DNA from: Hyphomicrobiales bacterium
GTDB taxonomy: Bacteria > Pseudomonadota > Alphaproteobacteria > Rhizobiales > Rhodobiaceae
Direction of reading: 5' to 3'
Assembly (NCBI GenBank): GCA_002869065.1
Contig: PKTR01000001.1
Coordinates: 115,118-179,117, forward strand
DNA: 64,000 bases
Part shown: positions 1 to 9,067 of the stretch, one piece after another
Layout of the letters: every line of letters begins with the position of its first letter
How positions within the stretch are numbered: the stretch's first letter is position 1
Notes under the pieces: generated by a model
What the model was told of the DNA's origin: nothing
The model's database searches: none
What the model saw: the letters and a program-made list of their open reading frames with translations, nothing else
Translations under genes and position numbers: made by a program

Positions 1-30
1 GGCACCGTCGAACGGGGCTACGGTCGTTAA
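1..30 (+). CDS. C-terminal tail of a gene upstream of ccmE (possibly ccmI/cycH), partial
   Basis: The first 30 bases read as nine codons (GTVERGYGR) followed by TAA in frame 1. A same-strand gene ending 67 bases before ccmE fits the usual order ccmI(cycH)-ccmE-ccmF-ccmH in rhizobia, so this could be the end of ccmI. Nine residues carry no recognisable motif, so the identity rests on position only and the frame itself is not proven. Confidence 0.35.
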   Translation, partial: GTVERGYGR

Positions 31-97
31 CCGGGAAGAGGGAGCGGTACGGTCCAAAGATCGCCACCGGCTCCGAAACGGAGAAAGAGTAAGAACA

Positions 98-541
98 ATG
101 TCGCGCAAGCAGCGTCGTTTGACCCTGATCGGAATGGCCGGCCTCGTCGTTGCCGTCGCCGTTGGCCTCGTTCTCTTCGCCCTCGAAGACCAGATCGTGT
201 TCTTCCAGAGCCCGACCGATGTCGCGACGAAACAGATCCCGGCCGGACAGCGCATCCGCCTCGGCGGTCTCGTCGAGGAAGGGTCCGTTGTGCGCGGCGA
301 AGGCGAAGTCATCACCTTCAAGATCACCGACACCGCCAACGTCGTCCCGGTCACCTTCAAGGGAATTCTCCCTGATCTGTTCCGCGAGGGGCAGGGCGTC
401 GTCACCGAAGGCGTGATGACGACAGCTGGAACCTTCGAGGCCGACAGCGTGCTCGCCAAGCACGACGAGACCTATATGCCGAAAGAAGTCGCCGACGCGC
501 TTAAGGAACAGGGCGTGTGGCAGGGCAACGAAACCAACTGA
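98..541 (+). CDS. ccmE: Cytochrome c maturation heme chaperone CcmE (CycJ)
   Basis: Membrane-anchored periplasmic heme chaperone: it takes heme from CcmC/D and passes it to the CcmF/H ligase for attachment to apocytochrome c. The 147-residue product has a short basic N-terminus, one membrane anchor (about residues 8-29) and an OB-fold body. The heme-binding signature LAKHDETY places the covalent heme histidine at His122 and the conserved tyrosine at Tyr126. Length and layout are normal for the family. It opens a ccmE-ccmF-ccmH run on the same strand, and a purine-rich GGAGAAAGAG stretch precedes the ATG. Assignment is firm. Confidence 0.97.
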   Translation: MSRKQRRLTLIGMAGLVVAVAVGLVLFALEDQIVFFQSPTDVATKQIPAGQRIRLGGLVEEGSVVRGEGEVITFKITDTANVVPVTFKGILPDLFREGQGVVTEGVMTTAGTFEADSVLAKHDETYMPKEVADALKEQGVWQGNETN

Positions 542-652
542 CGTTGCGAGAAGGGTGGCGCATCCGGCCGGGTGCCGCTATTTCCTTGAACCGGGAATGG
601 CGGCCTGATCCGGTCGCGCCTTAACCGGAATGCACGGGAGGACATCGGACCG

Positions 653-2635
653 ATGTTTGTCGAACTTGGCCACTACGCCCTCGTACTTGCCCTGGCGTTG
701 GCGCTGATCCAGTCGATCATTCCGATCTGGGGGGCCGCTACCCGCGACGGGCGGCTGATGGCGATCGCCGGCCCGGTCGCCGGCGTTCAGTTCCTGATGA
801 TCGGCGTTGCCTTTGTGGCGCTGACGCAGGCCTACGTCCTGTCGGATTTCTCGCTGCAGAACGTCTGGGCCAACTCCCACTCGACCCAGCCGCTGCTCTA
901 CAAATACACCAGCGTATGGGGCAATCACGAAGGCTCCATGCTGCTGTGGGTGCTCATTCTGGCGCTTTTCGGGGCGCTGGTCGCCGCCTTCGGCCACAAC
1001 ATGCCGAAGACATTGAAGGCCAACGTGCTGGCCGTCCAGGCCTGGGTGTGCGTCGCCTTCCTCGCCTTCATCCTGTTCACCTCGAACCCGTTCGAGCGTA
1101 TCGCGCAGGCGCCCATCGAGGGACGTGACCTCAACCCGATCCTGCAGGATATCGGCCTCGCCATCCATCCGCCGCTTCTCTACATCGGCTATGTCGGCTT
1201 CTCGATCGCCTTCTCCTTTGCCGCTGCCGCCCTTCTCGAAGGACGGATCGACGCCGCCTGGGCGCGCTGGGTCCGTCCCTGGGTCCTGATTGCCTGGATT
1301 TTCCTCACGCTCGGCATCGCGATGGGCTCCTACTGGGCCTACTACGAGCTCGGCTGGGGCGGTTTTTGGTTCTGGGATCCGGTTGAAAACGCTTCCTTCA
1401 TGCCGTGGCTTGCCGGCACCGCACTGCTCCATTCGGCAATCGTCATGGAAAAGCGCGACGCGCTGAAGGTCTGGACGATTCTGCTCGCCATTCTGACCTT
1501 TTCGCTGTCGCTGCTCGGCACCTTCCTGGTGCGTTCGGGCGTGCTCACCTCGGTGCATTCCTTTGCGACCGACCCGACGCGCGGCGTCTTCATCCTCGGC
1601 ATTCTCGCGCTTTTCATCGGCGGCGCCTTTGCACTGTTTGCCTGGCGTGCGCCCATGCTGCGGCAGGGCGGCCTGTTCTCGCCGATCAGCCGCGAGGGCG
1701 CGCTGGTCTTCAACAATCTGTTCCTGACCGCCTCCTGCGCGGCCGTCCTGTTCGGCACGCTCTATCCGCTCATGCTCGAAGCGACCACCGGCGAAAAGAT
1801 CTCGGTCGGCGCCCCGTTCTTCGACATGACCTTCGGCTTGCTGATCCTGCCGGTGCTGATCGCCACGCCGTTCGGCCCGCTGCTTGCCTGGAAGCGCGGC
1901 GACATCGTCGGCGCGACGCAGCGGCTGTTCGTGGCGTTTGGCCTTGCCATCCTGTCAGCCGCCATCACCGCGTGGCTGGTTGATGGTGGTCCGCTGCTTG
2001 CCGTGATCGGCGTCGGCCTTGCCGCCTGGATCATGATCGGCGCCTTTGCCGAAATGGCCAGCCGCATGAAGCTGCTCCGCGTGCCGTTCGGCCAGTCGCT
2101 GACGCGTCTTGCCGGCATGCCGCGCACCGTCATTGGCACCGCGCTCGCCCATTTCGGCGTCGGCGTCACCGTTCTCGGCATCGTCGTCACGTCCGCCTGG
2201 CAAACCGAGCACATCCTCGTCATGAAGGCCGGCGATACCGCTGACATCGGAGCCTACGAAGTCAAGCTGCTTGGTTCCGAAACCCGCGACGGCCCGAACT
2301 TCAAGGAATACGCTGCCCATTTCGAGCTGAGCAAAGGCGGCGAAATGGTCGCCAAGCTCGATCCGTCGAAGCGCGTCTACACCGCGCGCGGCATGCCCAC
2401 GACCGAGTCGGCGATCTACACCATCGGCTTCTCGCAGGTCTATCTCGCCATCGGCGATCAGCAGGGTGGCGGCGGTCTGGCCGTACGTCTCTACTGGAAA
2501 CCGTTCGTGACCCTCGTCTGGCTCGGGTCTCTGGTCATGGCGTTCGGCGGCGTGATTTCGATGACGGATCGCCGGCTGCGCATCGGCGCGCCCAAGCGGG
2601 CGAAAAAACGCCAGACAGCAGCGGCGGCGGAGTAG
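653..2635 (+). CDS. ccmF: Heme lyase subunit CcmF (CycK)
   Basis: Large multi-spanning inner-membrane subunit of the system I cytochrome c heme ligase, acting with CcmH and taking heme from CcmE. The 660-residue protein is almost entirely hydrophobic helices and carries the tryptophan-rich WWD signature ([19 protein letters not shown], residues 235-253) flanked by candidate heme-ligand histidines such as His172 (IHPPLLY) and His260 (LLHS). A periplasmic domain lies around residues 510-620 before the last helix. GGGAGG precedes the ATG. The stop is followed after four bases by ccmH, so the two are almost certainly cotranscribed. Confidence 0.97.
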   Translation: MFVELGHYALVLALALALIQSIIPIWGAATRDGRLMAIAGPVAGVQFLMIGVAFVALTQAYVLSDFSLQNVWANSHSTQPLLYKYTSVWGNHEGSMLLWVLILALFGALVAAFGHNMPKTLKANVLAVQAWVCVAFLAFILFTSNPFERIAQAPIEGRDLNPILQDIGLAIHPPLLYIGYVGFSIAFSFAAAALLEGRIDAAWARWVRPWVLIAWIFLTLGIAMGSYWAYYELGWGGFWFWDPVENASFMPWLAGTALLHSAIVMEKRDALKVWTILLAILTFSLSLLGTFLVRSGVLTSVHSFATDPTRGVFILGILALFIGGAFALFAWRAPMLRQGGLFSPISREGALVFNNLFLTASCAAVLFGTLYPLMLEATTGEKISVGAPFFDMTFGLLILPVLIATPFGPLLAWKRGDIVGATQRLFVAFGLAILSAAITAWLVDGGPLLAVIGVGLAAWIMIGAFAEMASRMKLLRVPFGQSLTRLAGMPRTVIGTALAHFGVGVTVLGIVVTSAWQTEHILVMKAGDTADIGAYEVKLLGSETRDGPNFKEYAAHFELSKGGEMVAKLDPSKRVYTARGMPTTESAIYTIGFSQVYLAIGDQQGGGGLAVRLYWKPFVTLVWLGSLVMAFGGVISMTDRRLRIGAPKRAKKRQTAAAAE

Positions 2636-2639
2636 AATC

Positions 2640-3119
2640 ATGCGACAGATCCTGTTTGCCGTCTTGATGTGTCTCACCGCATTCGTGGTTCCCGCCCACG
2701 CCGTCGAGCCCGACGAGATGCTCGACGACCCCAAGCTCGAGCAACGCGCCCGCGACCTGTCGGCGAAACTGCGCTGCCTCGTCTGCCAGAACCAGTCGAT
2801 CGACGATTCCAACGCCGATCTCGCCAAGGATTTGCGCGTTCTCGTGCGCGAACGGCTGAAGGAAGGCGACACCGACAGCGAAGTGATTGACTTCCTCGTT
2901 GACCGCTACGGTCAGTTCGTGCTGCTGGCGCCGCGCTTCAGCGCCCAGACGGTGCTGCTATATGTCGGCGCCCCGGCGGTTCTGGTGCTTGGCATCATCG
3001 CCATCGTCGTTGGCTACCGTCGGCGCAATACGCAAGTGGCAGCCAAGGATACGGCGGCCCTGTCCGACGACGAAGCGGCCGAACTGGCGCGCGTGATGGC
3101 TGATAAGGAAGAGAAATAG
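2640..3119 (+). CDS. ccmH: Cytochrome c maturation thiol oxidoreductase subunit CcmH (CycL)
   Basis: Periplasmic, membrane-tethered thiol oxidoreductase that presents reduced apocytochrome c CXXCH motifs to CcmF. The 159-residue product has a signal or anchor sequence (residues 1-21), the family motif LRCLVCQNQ with the redox pair Cys46/Cys49, a helical domain, and a second membrane helix (about 105-126) followed by a short charged tail. This is the short rhizobial CycL form without the C-terminal TPR part, which is CcmI in these organisms. It starts four bases after ccmF ends. Confidence 0.96.
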   Translation: MRQILFAVLMCLTAFVVPAHAVEPDEMLDDPKLEQRARDLSAKLRCLVCQNQSIDDSNADLAKDLRVLVRERLKEGDTDSEVIDFLVDRYGQFVLLAPRFSAQTVLLYVGAPAVLVLGIIAIVVGYRRRNTQVAAKDTAALSDDEAAELARVMADKEEK

Positions 3120-3130
3120 AGCATCGCGCA

Positions 3131-3237
3131 GCCAATTGAACCAATTGGCGTCGACAAAGATGCGGCCAAAAAAGCGACGGAGCATTTTGCCGTTTCAACG
3201 TGTAGGCAAAATGCTCGGAGGCCCCTCGTCAGGGCCT
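3131..3237. repeat. Cluster of three inverted repeats downstream of ccmH
   Basis: Three perfect inverted repeats follow one another in the 174-base gap. GCCAATTG/CAATTGGC (3131-3138 and 3142-3149) has a 3-base loop. GAGCATTTTGCC/GGCAAAATGCTC (3180-3191 and 3205-3216) has 12-base arms and a 13-base loop. AGGCCC/GGGCCT (3219-3224 and 3232-3237) is shorter. No clear T-run follows, so this looks more like a dispersed intergenic palindrome cluster, or an RNA-processing or weak termination site, than a standard terminator. Whether it recurs in the genome cannot be seen here. Confidence 0.6.
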
Positions 3238-3293
3238 ATGCCACGACGCATCCTTCGCCAGCTCCAACGGACCATCGCCAACGGAGGGTTTCC

Positions 3294-4529
3294 ATGGCGC
3301 CTCGCATGCAGTCGCTCAGCTTTCCCGGCAGCCACGGCGCAACCCTTGCCGCCCGTCTCGATCTGCCGGCGGGTCCGGTGCGCGCCTACGCGCTGTTCGC
3401 GCACTGCTTCACCTGTTCCAAGGACCTGGCCGCCGCCCGCCGCATCGCCGGTGAGCTGACCCGTCACGGCATTGCCGTGCTGCGCTTCGACTTCACTGGT
3501 CTGGGCTCGTCGGAAGGCGAGTTCGCATCGACCGACTTCTCCTCAAATGTGGGTGACCTGCACGCGGCAATCGACTATCTGCGGCAACATTTCGAAGCGC
3601 CGAGCCTGCTGATCGGCCATTCGCTCGGCGGCGCGGCGGTGCTGGTTGCCGCCCCCGACGTGCCGGAAGTAAAGGCCGTCGCCGTCATCGGCGCGCCGTC
3701 CGACGCCGAGCACGTCATCCAGAATTTCCATTGCCACGTCGAGCGCATCGAGGAAGAGGGCAAGGCCGAGGTAGAACTGGCCGGCCGCACCTTCACCATC
3801 CGCAAGGAGTTCCTCGACGATCTGCGCCAGCAGACCGTGCGCGAGCGCATCGGCCACATGCACAAGGCCCTGCTCGTGTTGCATGCGCCGCTCGACAACA
3901 TCGTCGGCATCGACAACGCGACCGAGATTTTCATCGCTGCTCGACATCCCAAGAGCTTCGTCTCCCTCGACACCGCCGATCACCTGTTGAGCGACGCGGA
4001 AGACGGCGCTTACGCGGCCAATGTGATTTCCGCCTGGGCGTCCCGCTTCATCAAGCCCGAGCCGGAGGTCGCCGGCACTGAGCCGCCCGCCGTGCGCGTC
4101 GTCGAAACGGGGGAGGGCAAGTTTCAGAACCTCGTCCAGGTCGGCCGCCACCGCCTCTTTGCCGACGAACCGGAAAAGGTCGGCGGCCTCGATACCGGCC
4201 CGTCACCCTACGATTATCTGTCCATCGCGCTCGGCGCCTGCACGACGATGACGCTGCGGCTTTACGCCGAGCACAAGGGACTGCCGGTCGAGCGGGTCTC
4301 GGTCGATGTGCTGCACGCCAAGGTGCACGCCGAGGATTGCGGCGACTGCGCCGAAAAGGATCGCGAGCGCGGCGGCCGAATCGACCGTTTCGAACGCCGT
4401 ATCTCGATCGATGGCGACCTCGATGCCGACACCCGCGAACGGATGCGCCAGATTGCAGACCGATGCCCGGTCCACAAGACGCTGACCACGGGGGCGTCGG
4501 TCGTCACGGTGCTTGCCGAGGAAGACTGA
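3294..4529 (+). CDS. Fusion of alpha/beta hydrolase and OsmC-family domain
   Basis: A 411-residue two-domain protein. Residues 1-255 form an alpha/beta hydrolase with nucleophile elbow GHSLGG (Ser110) and plausible acid and base residues Asp201 and His230. Residues about 265-411 form an OsmC/Ohr-like domain with the two conserved cysteines Cys316 (LGACTTMT) and Cys391 (RCPVHKTL), which in this family reduce organic hydroperoxides. The natural substrate is unknown; a role in detoxifying lipid or organic peroxides is an inference from the OsmC half. The start is preceded by CGGAGGG. It stands alone between the ccm genes and a convergent exported-protein gene. Confidence 0.9.
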   Translation: MAPRMQSLSFPGSHGATLAARLDLPAGPVRAYALFAHCFTCSKDLAAARRIAGELTRHGIAVLRFDFTGLGSSEGEFASTDFSSNVGDLHAAIDYLRQHFEAPSLLIGHSLGGAAVLVAAPDVPEVKAVAVIGAPSDAEHVIQNFHCHVERIEEEGKAEVELAGRTFTIRKEFLDDLRQQTVRERIGHMHKALLVLHAPLDNIVGIDNATEIFIAARHPKSFVSLDTADHLLSDAEDGAYAANVISAWASRFIKPEPEVAGTEPPAVRVVETGEGKFQNLVQVGRHRLFADEPEKVGGLDTGPSPYDYLSIALGACTTMTLRLYAEHKGLPVERVSVDVLHAKVHAEDCGDCAEKDRERGGRIDRFERRISIDGDLDADTRERMRQIADRCPVHKTLTTGASVVTVLAEED

Positions 4530-4565
4530 GTCGCAATCGCGTTCACGGCGTCAGAGAAATGCCAA

Positions 4566-4595
4566 CGGCGCACCCGAAGGGAATCGGATGCGCCG
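4566..4595. terminator. Hairpin between convergent genes, possible terminator
   Basis: CGGCGCA (4566-4572) and TGCGCCG (4589-4595) form an inverted repeat in the 92-base space between the hydrolase-OsmC gene and the convergent acidic protein gene; outer bases CCAAC and GTTGG could extend the stem imperfectly. No strong T-run follows on either strand, so terminator function is tentative. Confidence 0.35.
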
Positions 4596-4621
4596 CCGCA
4601 GTTGGTGTTGTCCTCTCGAGA

Positions 4622-5011
4622 TCAATCGTCGCTGTCGTGACCGCCGTCGCTGTCGCTGTCGCTGTCGCCGCCGCCATTGCCACCGCCGTTGCCGCCACCA
4701 TGGCCGCCGCCGTCGCTGTCGTGGCCACCATCGTTTTCCCCGCCGCGACCGCCATCATCACTGCCGCCACGACCACTGTCGTCATTGTCTCCCCGACCGT
4801 CGTTGTCGCGGCCGTTGTCATCGTTGGAGCGCTCGCCGCGATCCTCGTTTTGGGCCATGCGGTCGTCGCTGCGGTTCGTCTCGGTGCGCGAACCGTTGTC
4901 GTAGCCACTGACGGACACCGGGTTCTCGAGGATATTCGCCGCGGTCGCGCCGGTAACGACGGGAGCGAGCAGGGCGAGAGCGATGGCCGTGGTGGTAAGG
5001 AACTTCTGCAT
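4622..5011 (-). CDS. Exported, highly acidic low-complexity protein
   Basis: No family is recognised. From the ATG at 5011, which has AGGAG at good spacing, the product is 129 residues: a clear Sec signal peptide (MQKFLTTTAIALALLAPVV, likely cut after TAA near residue 20) and then a mature part built almost only of Asp, Gly, Ser, Asn and Arg, becoming repeats of (G)GGxGGGD and DSDSDSD toward the C-terminus. It has no cysteine or predicted fold. Such composition suggests a disordered, cation-binding periplasmic or secreted protein, which is inference. An ATG nine codons earlier is less likely because it would precede the signal peptide's positive start. Confidence 0.7.
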   Translation of the reverse strand: MQKFLTTTAIALALLAPVVTGATAANILENPVSVSGYDNGSRTETNRSDDRMAQNEDRGERSNDDNGRDNDGRGDNDDSGRGGSDDGGRGGENDGGHDSDGGGHGGGNGGGNGGGDSDSDSDGGHDSDD

Positions 5012-5348
5012 TGGTGTTCTCCTTCGGTGCGTTTCCATTTGAACGATGACCGAAGGCGTAAAGGACCCACACTGACGAGGGCCTGAGAGGCCCTATCATA
5101 GTTCCGTCAGCTTGCATCAAGTCATTGAAAAGAAATTGGGAAAAAGGAATTTTTGTGCAGTTTCCCGCAGCGCGCGTTGCTCTGCCGGCGATTTTGGCGG
5201 CTCGCTCGACCGCAACATTACCAAGATTTAATGCGCCCGACATGCAGCGGTAAGGCGACGCGAACCATATTTCTTCGCAAGTGGAAGCGATGCCCGACCG
5301 CTTCCCTGTTTTGACTACGGTCAGACTTCCAGAGGAGATATTCACGCG
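5012..5348. promoter_or_regulatory. Intergenic region between divergent acidic-protein and degP genes
   Basis: This 337-base region must hold promoters for both divergent neighbours. It includes an AT-richer stretch around 5118-5155 and another near 5215-5235, and a short AGGCC.GAG.GGCC palindrome near 5081-5093. A good ribosome site (AGAGGAGAT) lies just before degP. I could not pick a convincing -35/-10 pair and see no gene. Confidence 0.4.
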
Positions 5349-6872
5349 ATGAGTGACAATTTGAACCGCAAATACGGCTGGACCGCCCGCTTGATGCCGC
5401 GCACCAAGACGGTGCTGATGGCGAGCGCGCTTGCCATCGGCATGACCGGTGTCATTGCCGGCCAGTCGGTTCTGTTCACCGGCGACAGCGCCCAGGCCGA
5501 GCAGATAATTGCCGCGACCGCGCCGGCGAGTTTCGCCGATTTGGTCGAGACGGTCTCTCCCGCCGTCGTATCCATCCGCGTCAAGGCGCAGGCCAAGACC
5601 GAACAGTCCTTCTTCGAAGGCATGCCCGACATCCCGCGCGGTCACCCGCTCGAGCGTTTCTTCCGCCGCTTCGGCGAGGAAGGCCCGCGCGGTTTCCAGA
5701 ATCATCCGCGCCGCAAGCGTCCGTTCACCCAGGCGCAGGGCTCCGGCTTTTTCATCTCTGCCGATGGCTATGCGGTGACCAACAATCACGTCGTCGAAAA
5801 CGCCGAAGAGGTGACCGTCACCACCAACAGCGGCAAGGAATACACCGCCAAGGTGATCGGCTCCGACGAGAAGACCGACCTCGCGCTGATCAAGGTCGAA
5901 GGCAACGGCGACTTCCCGCATGTGAATTTCGCCGATGAGGACATTCGCGTCGGCGACTGGGTCGTTGCCGTCGGCAATCCGTTCGGCCTCGGTGGCACCG
6001 TCACCGCCGGCATCGTTTCGGCCCGCGGCCGCGACATCGGCGCCGGCCCGTATGACGACTTCATCCAGCTCGACGCCCCGATCAACCGCGGCAACTCCGG
6101 CGGTCCGACCTTCAATCTGAAGGGTAAGGTCGTCGGCGTGAACACCGCGATCTTCTCGCCGTCGGGCGGCTCGGTCGGCATCGGCTTTGCCATTCCCGCT
6201 TCGACCGCCAAGCAGATCATCGACGATCTGAAGGACGACGGTAAGGTCGTGCGCGGCTGGCTCGGCGTCCACATTCAGACCGTCACCGACGACATCGCCG
6301 AAGGTCTCGGCCTTGACGAGGCAAGCGGCGCGCTGGTCTCCGAACCGCAGGCCGGTGGCCCGGCCCGCAAGGCCGGCATCAAGTCGGGCGACGTCATCGT
6401 CTCCGTCGACGGAAAGAAGGTCGACTCGGCCAAGGAACTCGCCCGCCGCATCGCCGGCTACGCCCCTGGCTCCGAAGTCGAGATCGGCCTTCTCCGCGAT
6501 GGTGGCGATACGACCATCACCGTTACGCTCGGCAAGCTGACCGACGCTGGCAAGGGTGGCACTCCTGCCGAGGAGGTCGATCCGTCCGACCTTGATCAGC
6601 TCGGCCTGGTGCTTGCGCCGGCATCGTCCGTCGCCGGCGCCGGCGACGAGGGTGTCGCGGTTACCAATGTCGACCCGTCCGGTCCTGCCGCCGAACGCGG
6701 AATCCGCACTGGCGATATCATTCTCGAGGTCGGCGGCAAGCCGGTTTCGACGCCGGACGATGTCCTCGCCGCCCTTGCGGCTTCCGAGAAGAGCGGCCGC
6801 AACGCGACCCTCCTTCGGGTGCGCACCGGCGACGCCACGCGCTTCGTCGCGCTTCCGGTTTCGCGCGGTTAA
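5349..6872 (+). CDS. degP: DegP/HtrA (Do-family) periplasmic serine protease
   Basis: Periplasmic protease and chaperone that degrades misfolded envelope proteins. The 507-residue protein has an N-terminal signal or anchor sequence (hydrophobic about residues 22-43), a trypsin-like domain with the complete catalytic triad His147 (TNNHVVENA), Asp177 (KTDLALI) and Ser250 (RGNSGGPTF), and two PDZ domains (about 302-385 and 415-500). Length matches the two-PDZ Do family. It precedes a two-component pair and is closed by a strong terminator, so it seems to be its own transcription unit. In rhizobia this gene often follows the ccm/cyc genes, as it nearly does here. Confidence 0.95.
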   Translation: MSDNLNRKYGWTARLMPRTKTVLMASALAIGMTGVIAGQSVLFTGDSAQAEQIIAATAPASFADLVETVSPAVVSIRVKAQAKTEQSFFEGMPDIPRGHPLERFFRRFGEEGPRGFQNHPRRKRPFTQAQGSGFFISADGYAVTNNHVVENAEEVTVTTNSGKEYTAKVIGSDEKTDLALIKVEGNGDFPHVNFADEDIRVGDWVVAVGNPFGLGGTVTAGIVSARGRDIGAGPYDDFIQLDAPINRGNSGGPTFNLKGKVVGVNTAIFSPSGGSVGIGFAIPASTAKQIIDDLKDDGKVVRGWLGVHIQTVTDDIAEGLGLDEASGALVSEPQAGGPARKAGIKSGDVIVSVDGKKVDSAKELARRIAGYAPGSEVEIGLLRDGGDTTITVTLGKLTDAGKGGTPAEEVDPSDLDQLGLVLAPASSVAGAGDEGVAVTNVDPSGPAAERGIRTGDIILEVGGKPVSTPDDVLAALAASEKSGRNATLLRVRTGDATRFVALPVSRG

Positions 6873-6936
6873 CCCGACCCCGAAACCGAAGTACCCAATG
6901 ACCGGGCCTCTAGCCCCCGACCGGTCAGGGTAGACG

Positions 6937-6978
6937 GACGGCAGGCCGCCCCCATCCGGCCTGCCGTCTTCGTTTTTT
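6937..6978 (+). terminator. Rho-independent terminator after degP
   Basis: A perfect 12-base stem GACGGCAGGCCG/CGGCCTGCCGTC (6937-6948 and 6957-6968) with an 8-base loop is followed by TTCGTTTTTT. It sits 65 bases after the degP stop and 16 bases before the response regulator start. Confidence 0.93.
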
Positions 6979-6993
6979 GCTATGGTGGCAATT

Positions 6994-7674
6994 ATGCGAA
7001 TCCTGGTGATCGAAGACGACCGCGAAGCCTCGGCCTATCTCGTCAAAGCCTTGAAGGAAGCGGGACATATCTGTGAGCAGGCCTTCACTGGCGATGAGGG
7101 CTGGCACATGGCGAGCGAGGGCGGTTACGACGTCCTCGTGGTCGACCGGATGTTGCCGGGCCGAGACGGGCTGTCCATCGTCCGCGACCTGCGCGCCAGG
7201 AGCGACGATACGCCAGCGCTGATCCTGTCCGCGCTCGGACAGGTCGATGACCGCGTCACTGGGCTGAGAGCCGGCGGTGACGACTATCTCGCCAAACCTT
7301 ACGCGCTGACCGAGCTGCTCGCCCGCATCGAGGCGCTCGCCCGCCGCCACAAGCCGGGCGAGGGCGAGATGACCTACCGGGTCGGCGATCTCGAACTCGA
7401 CCGCCTGTCACACACGGTGCGCCGCGCCGGCGACGACATTCCGCTGCAACCGCGCGAGTTCCGCCTGCTCGAGTTCCTCATGAAGAACGCCGGCCAGGTC
7501 GTCACCCGCACCATGCTGCTGGAAAACGTCTGGGACTATCATTTCGATCCCCAGACCAACGTTATCGACGTGCACATGTCGCGGCTGCGCGGCAAGATCG
7601 ACAAGGGTTTCGACACACCGCTCATCCACACGGTGCGCGGCGCAGGGTATGTGATCCGTGACGGCGTTCGGTAA
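6994..7674 (+). CDS. OmpR-family response regulator
   Basis: DNA-binding response regulator of 226 residues (an in-frame start four codons earlier is possible; the MRILVIEDD start matches the family). The receiver domain has the acidic pair Glu7/Asp8/Asp9, phosphoacceptor Asp51 (VVDRMLPG) and the lysine in AKPY. A winged-helix OmpR/PhoB domain follows (about residues 125-222), ending LIHTVRGAGYVIRDG. It overlaps the downstream histidine kinase gene by 17 bases, so the two are translationally coupled. The target genes are unknown; rhizobial relatives sit in the same place between degP and glnE. Confidence 0.93.
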   Translation: MRILVIEDDREASAYLVKALKEAGHICEQAFTGDEGWHMASEGGYDVLVVDRMLPGRDGLSIVRDLRARSDDTPALILSALGQVDDRVTGLRAGGDDYLAKPYALTELLARIEALARRHKPGEGEMTYRVGDLELDRLSHTVRRAGDDIPLQPREFRLLEFLMKNAGQVVTRTMLLENVWDYHFDPQTNVIDVHMSRLRGKIDKGFDTPLIHTVRGAGYVIRDGVR

Positions 7675-9067
7675 ACTGTTCCGCACCACCGCGTTCAAGC
7701 TCTCCATCGCCTATCTGGCGGTGTTCTCGGCCTTTGCCGCCTTTCTCATCATCTACATCACCTACAACACCGGCGAGCTTTTGAACCGCAAGCTCCAGGA
7801 GAGCATCGATCAGGAGCTGCTGACGATCGCCGAGCAGTACGAACGCGCCGGCATACGCCGCGTGACGCGCATGATCGACCACATGTCGCGTCGTCCCGGC
7901 GCCGGGCTCTATCTGCTCACCGACATCGCGGGAAATCCGATCGCCGGCAATGTCGAAAGCCTGCCGACCGCCATGCTCGACGATCTCGGCACCAAGTCGC
8001 GCCCGGTGCCATATTCTCGGCTCGATGGCGATGTCGATGATGAGCATTTCGCCATCGCCCGGGTGCTCGTTCTTCCCGGCGGCTGGCGGGTCATGGTCGG
8101 TCGCGACGTCGGCGAGCGCGAGGAATTTCGCGAGATCATCGGCCGTGCCTTCCGCATTTCCGTCGGTGTCATGCTGGCGCTCGGTCTGTTGAGCTGGGTA
8201 TTCGTCAGCCGACGTGTGCTCAAGCGCATCGATTCGATTTCCGACACCAGCCGCCAGATCATGGCCGGCGACCTTTCCGGTCGCTTGCAGATCACCGGCA
8301 CCGGCGACGAGTTCGACCGGTTGGCCGAGGGCCTCAACGCCATGCTCGCGCGCATCGAGCGGCTGATGGTGGGGCTGAAGGAGGTGTCCGACAATATCGC
8401 CCACGATCTGAAGACGCCGCTGACCCGGCTGCGCAACCGGGTCGAGTCGGCGCTGCGTGGCGAGCCGAGCGAACAGAATTACCGTGAGGCGCTGGAGCAG
8501 ACGATCGAGGAATCCGAGCAACTCATAAAGATCTTCGATGCGCTGCTGAAAATCGCCCGTGTCGAGGCCGATGCCCAGCAGTTGGCGACCGAGCCGCTTG
8601 ATCTGGGCGCAATCGTCGACGACGTCGCCGAGCTCTACGAGCCTGTCGCTGAAGAGGCCGGTTTCGCGCTTTCGGCCACCGTCGGAAGCGATCTGCCAAT
8701 GATCCGTGGAAATCGCGAACTGATCGGCCAGGCATTGGCCAATCTCATCGACAACGCCTTGAAATACGGGCAGTCTGCCGCCGACGACGCGCAATCGACC
8801 GTTGCGATCGGGCTCATGCGCCAGGGAGATGAGCTCGTGCTGTCCGTTGCCGACAAAGGGGCGGGGATCCCCGAAACCGAACGCGACCGGGTCGCCGAGC
8901 GGTTCGTACGGCTTGAGGAAAGCCGCACGCAGCCGGGCTCGGGGCTCGGGCTCAGCCTGGTCAAGGCCGTGGCCCAGATGCATGGCGCCGTTCTTGGTTT
9001 TCTCGACAACGGGCCGGGACTTCGGGTCGAGATGCGCTTCAAGGCGACGAACGGGGATGGCGCATGA
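7658..9067 (+). CDS. Membrane sensor histidine kinase, partner of the preceding regulator
   Basis: Inner-membrane kinase of 469 residues, starting at a GTG inside the regulator's last codons. It has a first membrane helix (about 14-36), a periplasmic sensor loop, a second helix (about 165-183), a HAMP linker, a HisKA domain with His249 in NIAHDLKTPL, and an HATPase domain with N box (LANLIDNALKYG), G1 (DKGAGI) and G2 (GSGLGLSLV) motifs. It overlaps glnE by four bases (ATGA), so regulator, kinase and glnE form one operon. The signal sensed is not evident. Confidence 0.93.
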   Translation: MTAFGKLFRTTAFKLSIAYLAVFSAFAAFLIIYITYNTGELLNRKLQESIDQELLTIAEQYERAGIRRVTRMIDHMSRRPGAGLYLLTDIAGNPIAGNVESLPTAMLDDLGTKSRPVPYSRLDGDVDDEHFAIARVLVLPGGWRVMVGRDVGEREEFREIIGRAFRISVGVMLALGLLSWVFVSRRVLKRIDSISDTSRQIMAGDLSGRLQITGTGDEFDRLAEGLNAMLARIERLMVGLKEVSDNIAHDLKTPLTRLRNRVESALRGEPSEQNYREALEQTIEESEQLIKIFDALLKIARVEADAQQLATEPLDLGAIVDDVAELYEPVAEEAGFALSATVGSDLPMIRGNRELIGQALANLIDNALKYGQSAADDAQSTVAIGLMRQGDELVLSVADKGAGIPETERDRVAERFVRLEESRTQPGSGLGLSLVKAVAQMHGAVLGFLDNGPGLRVEMRFKATNGDGA

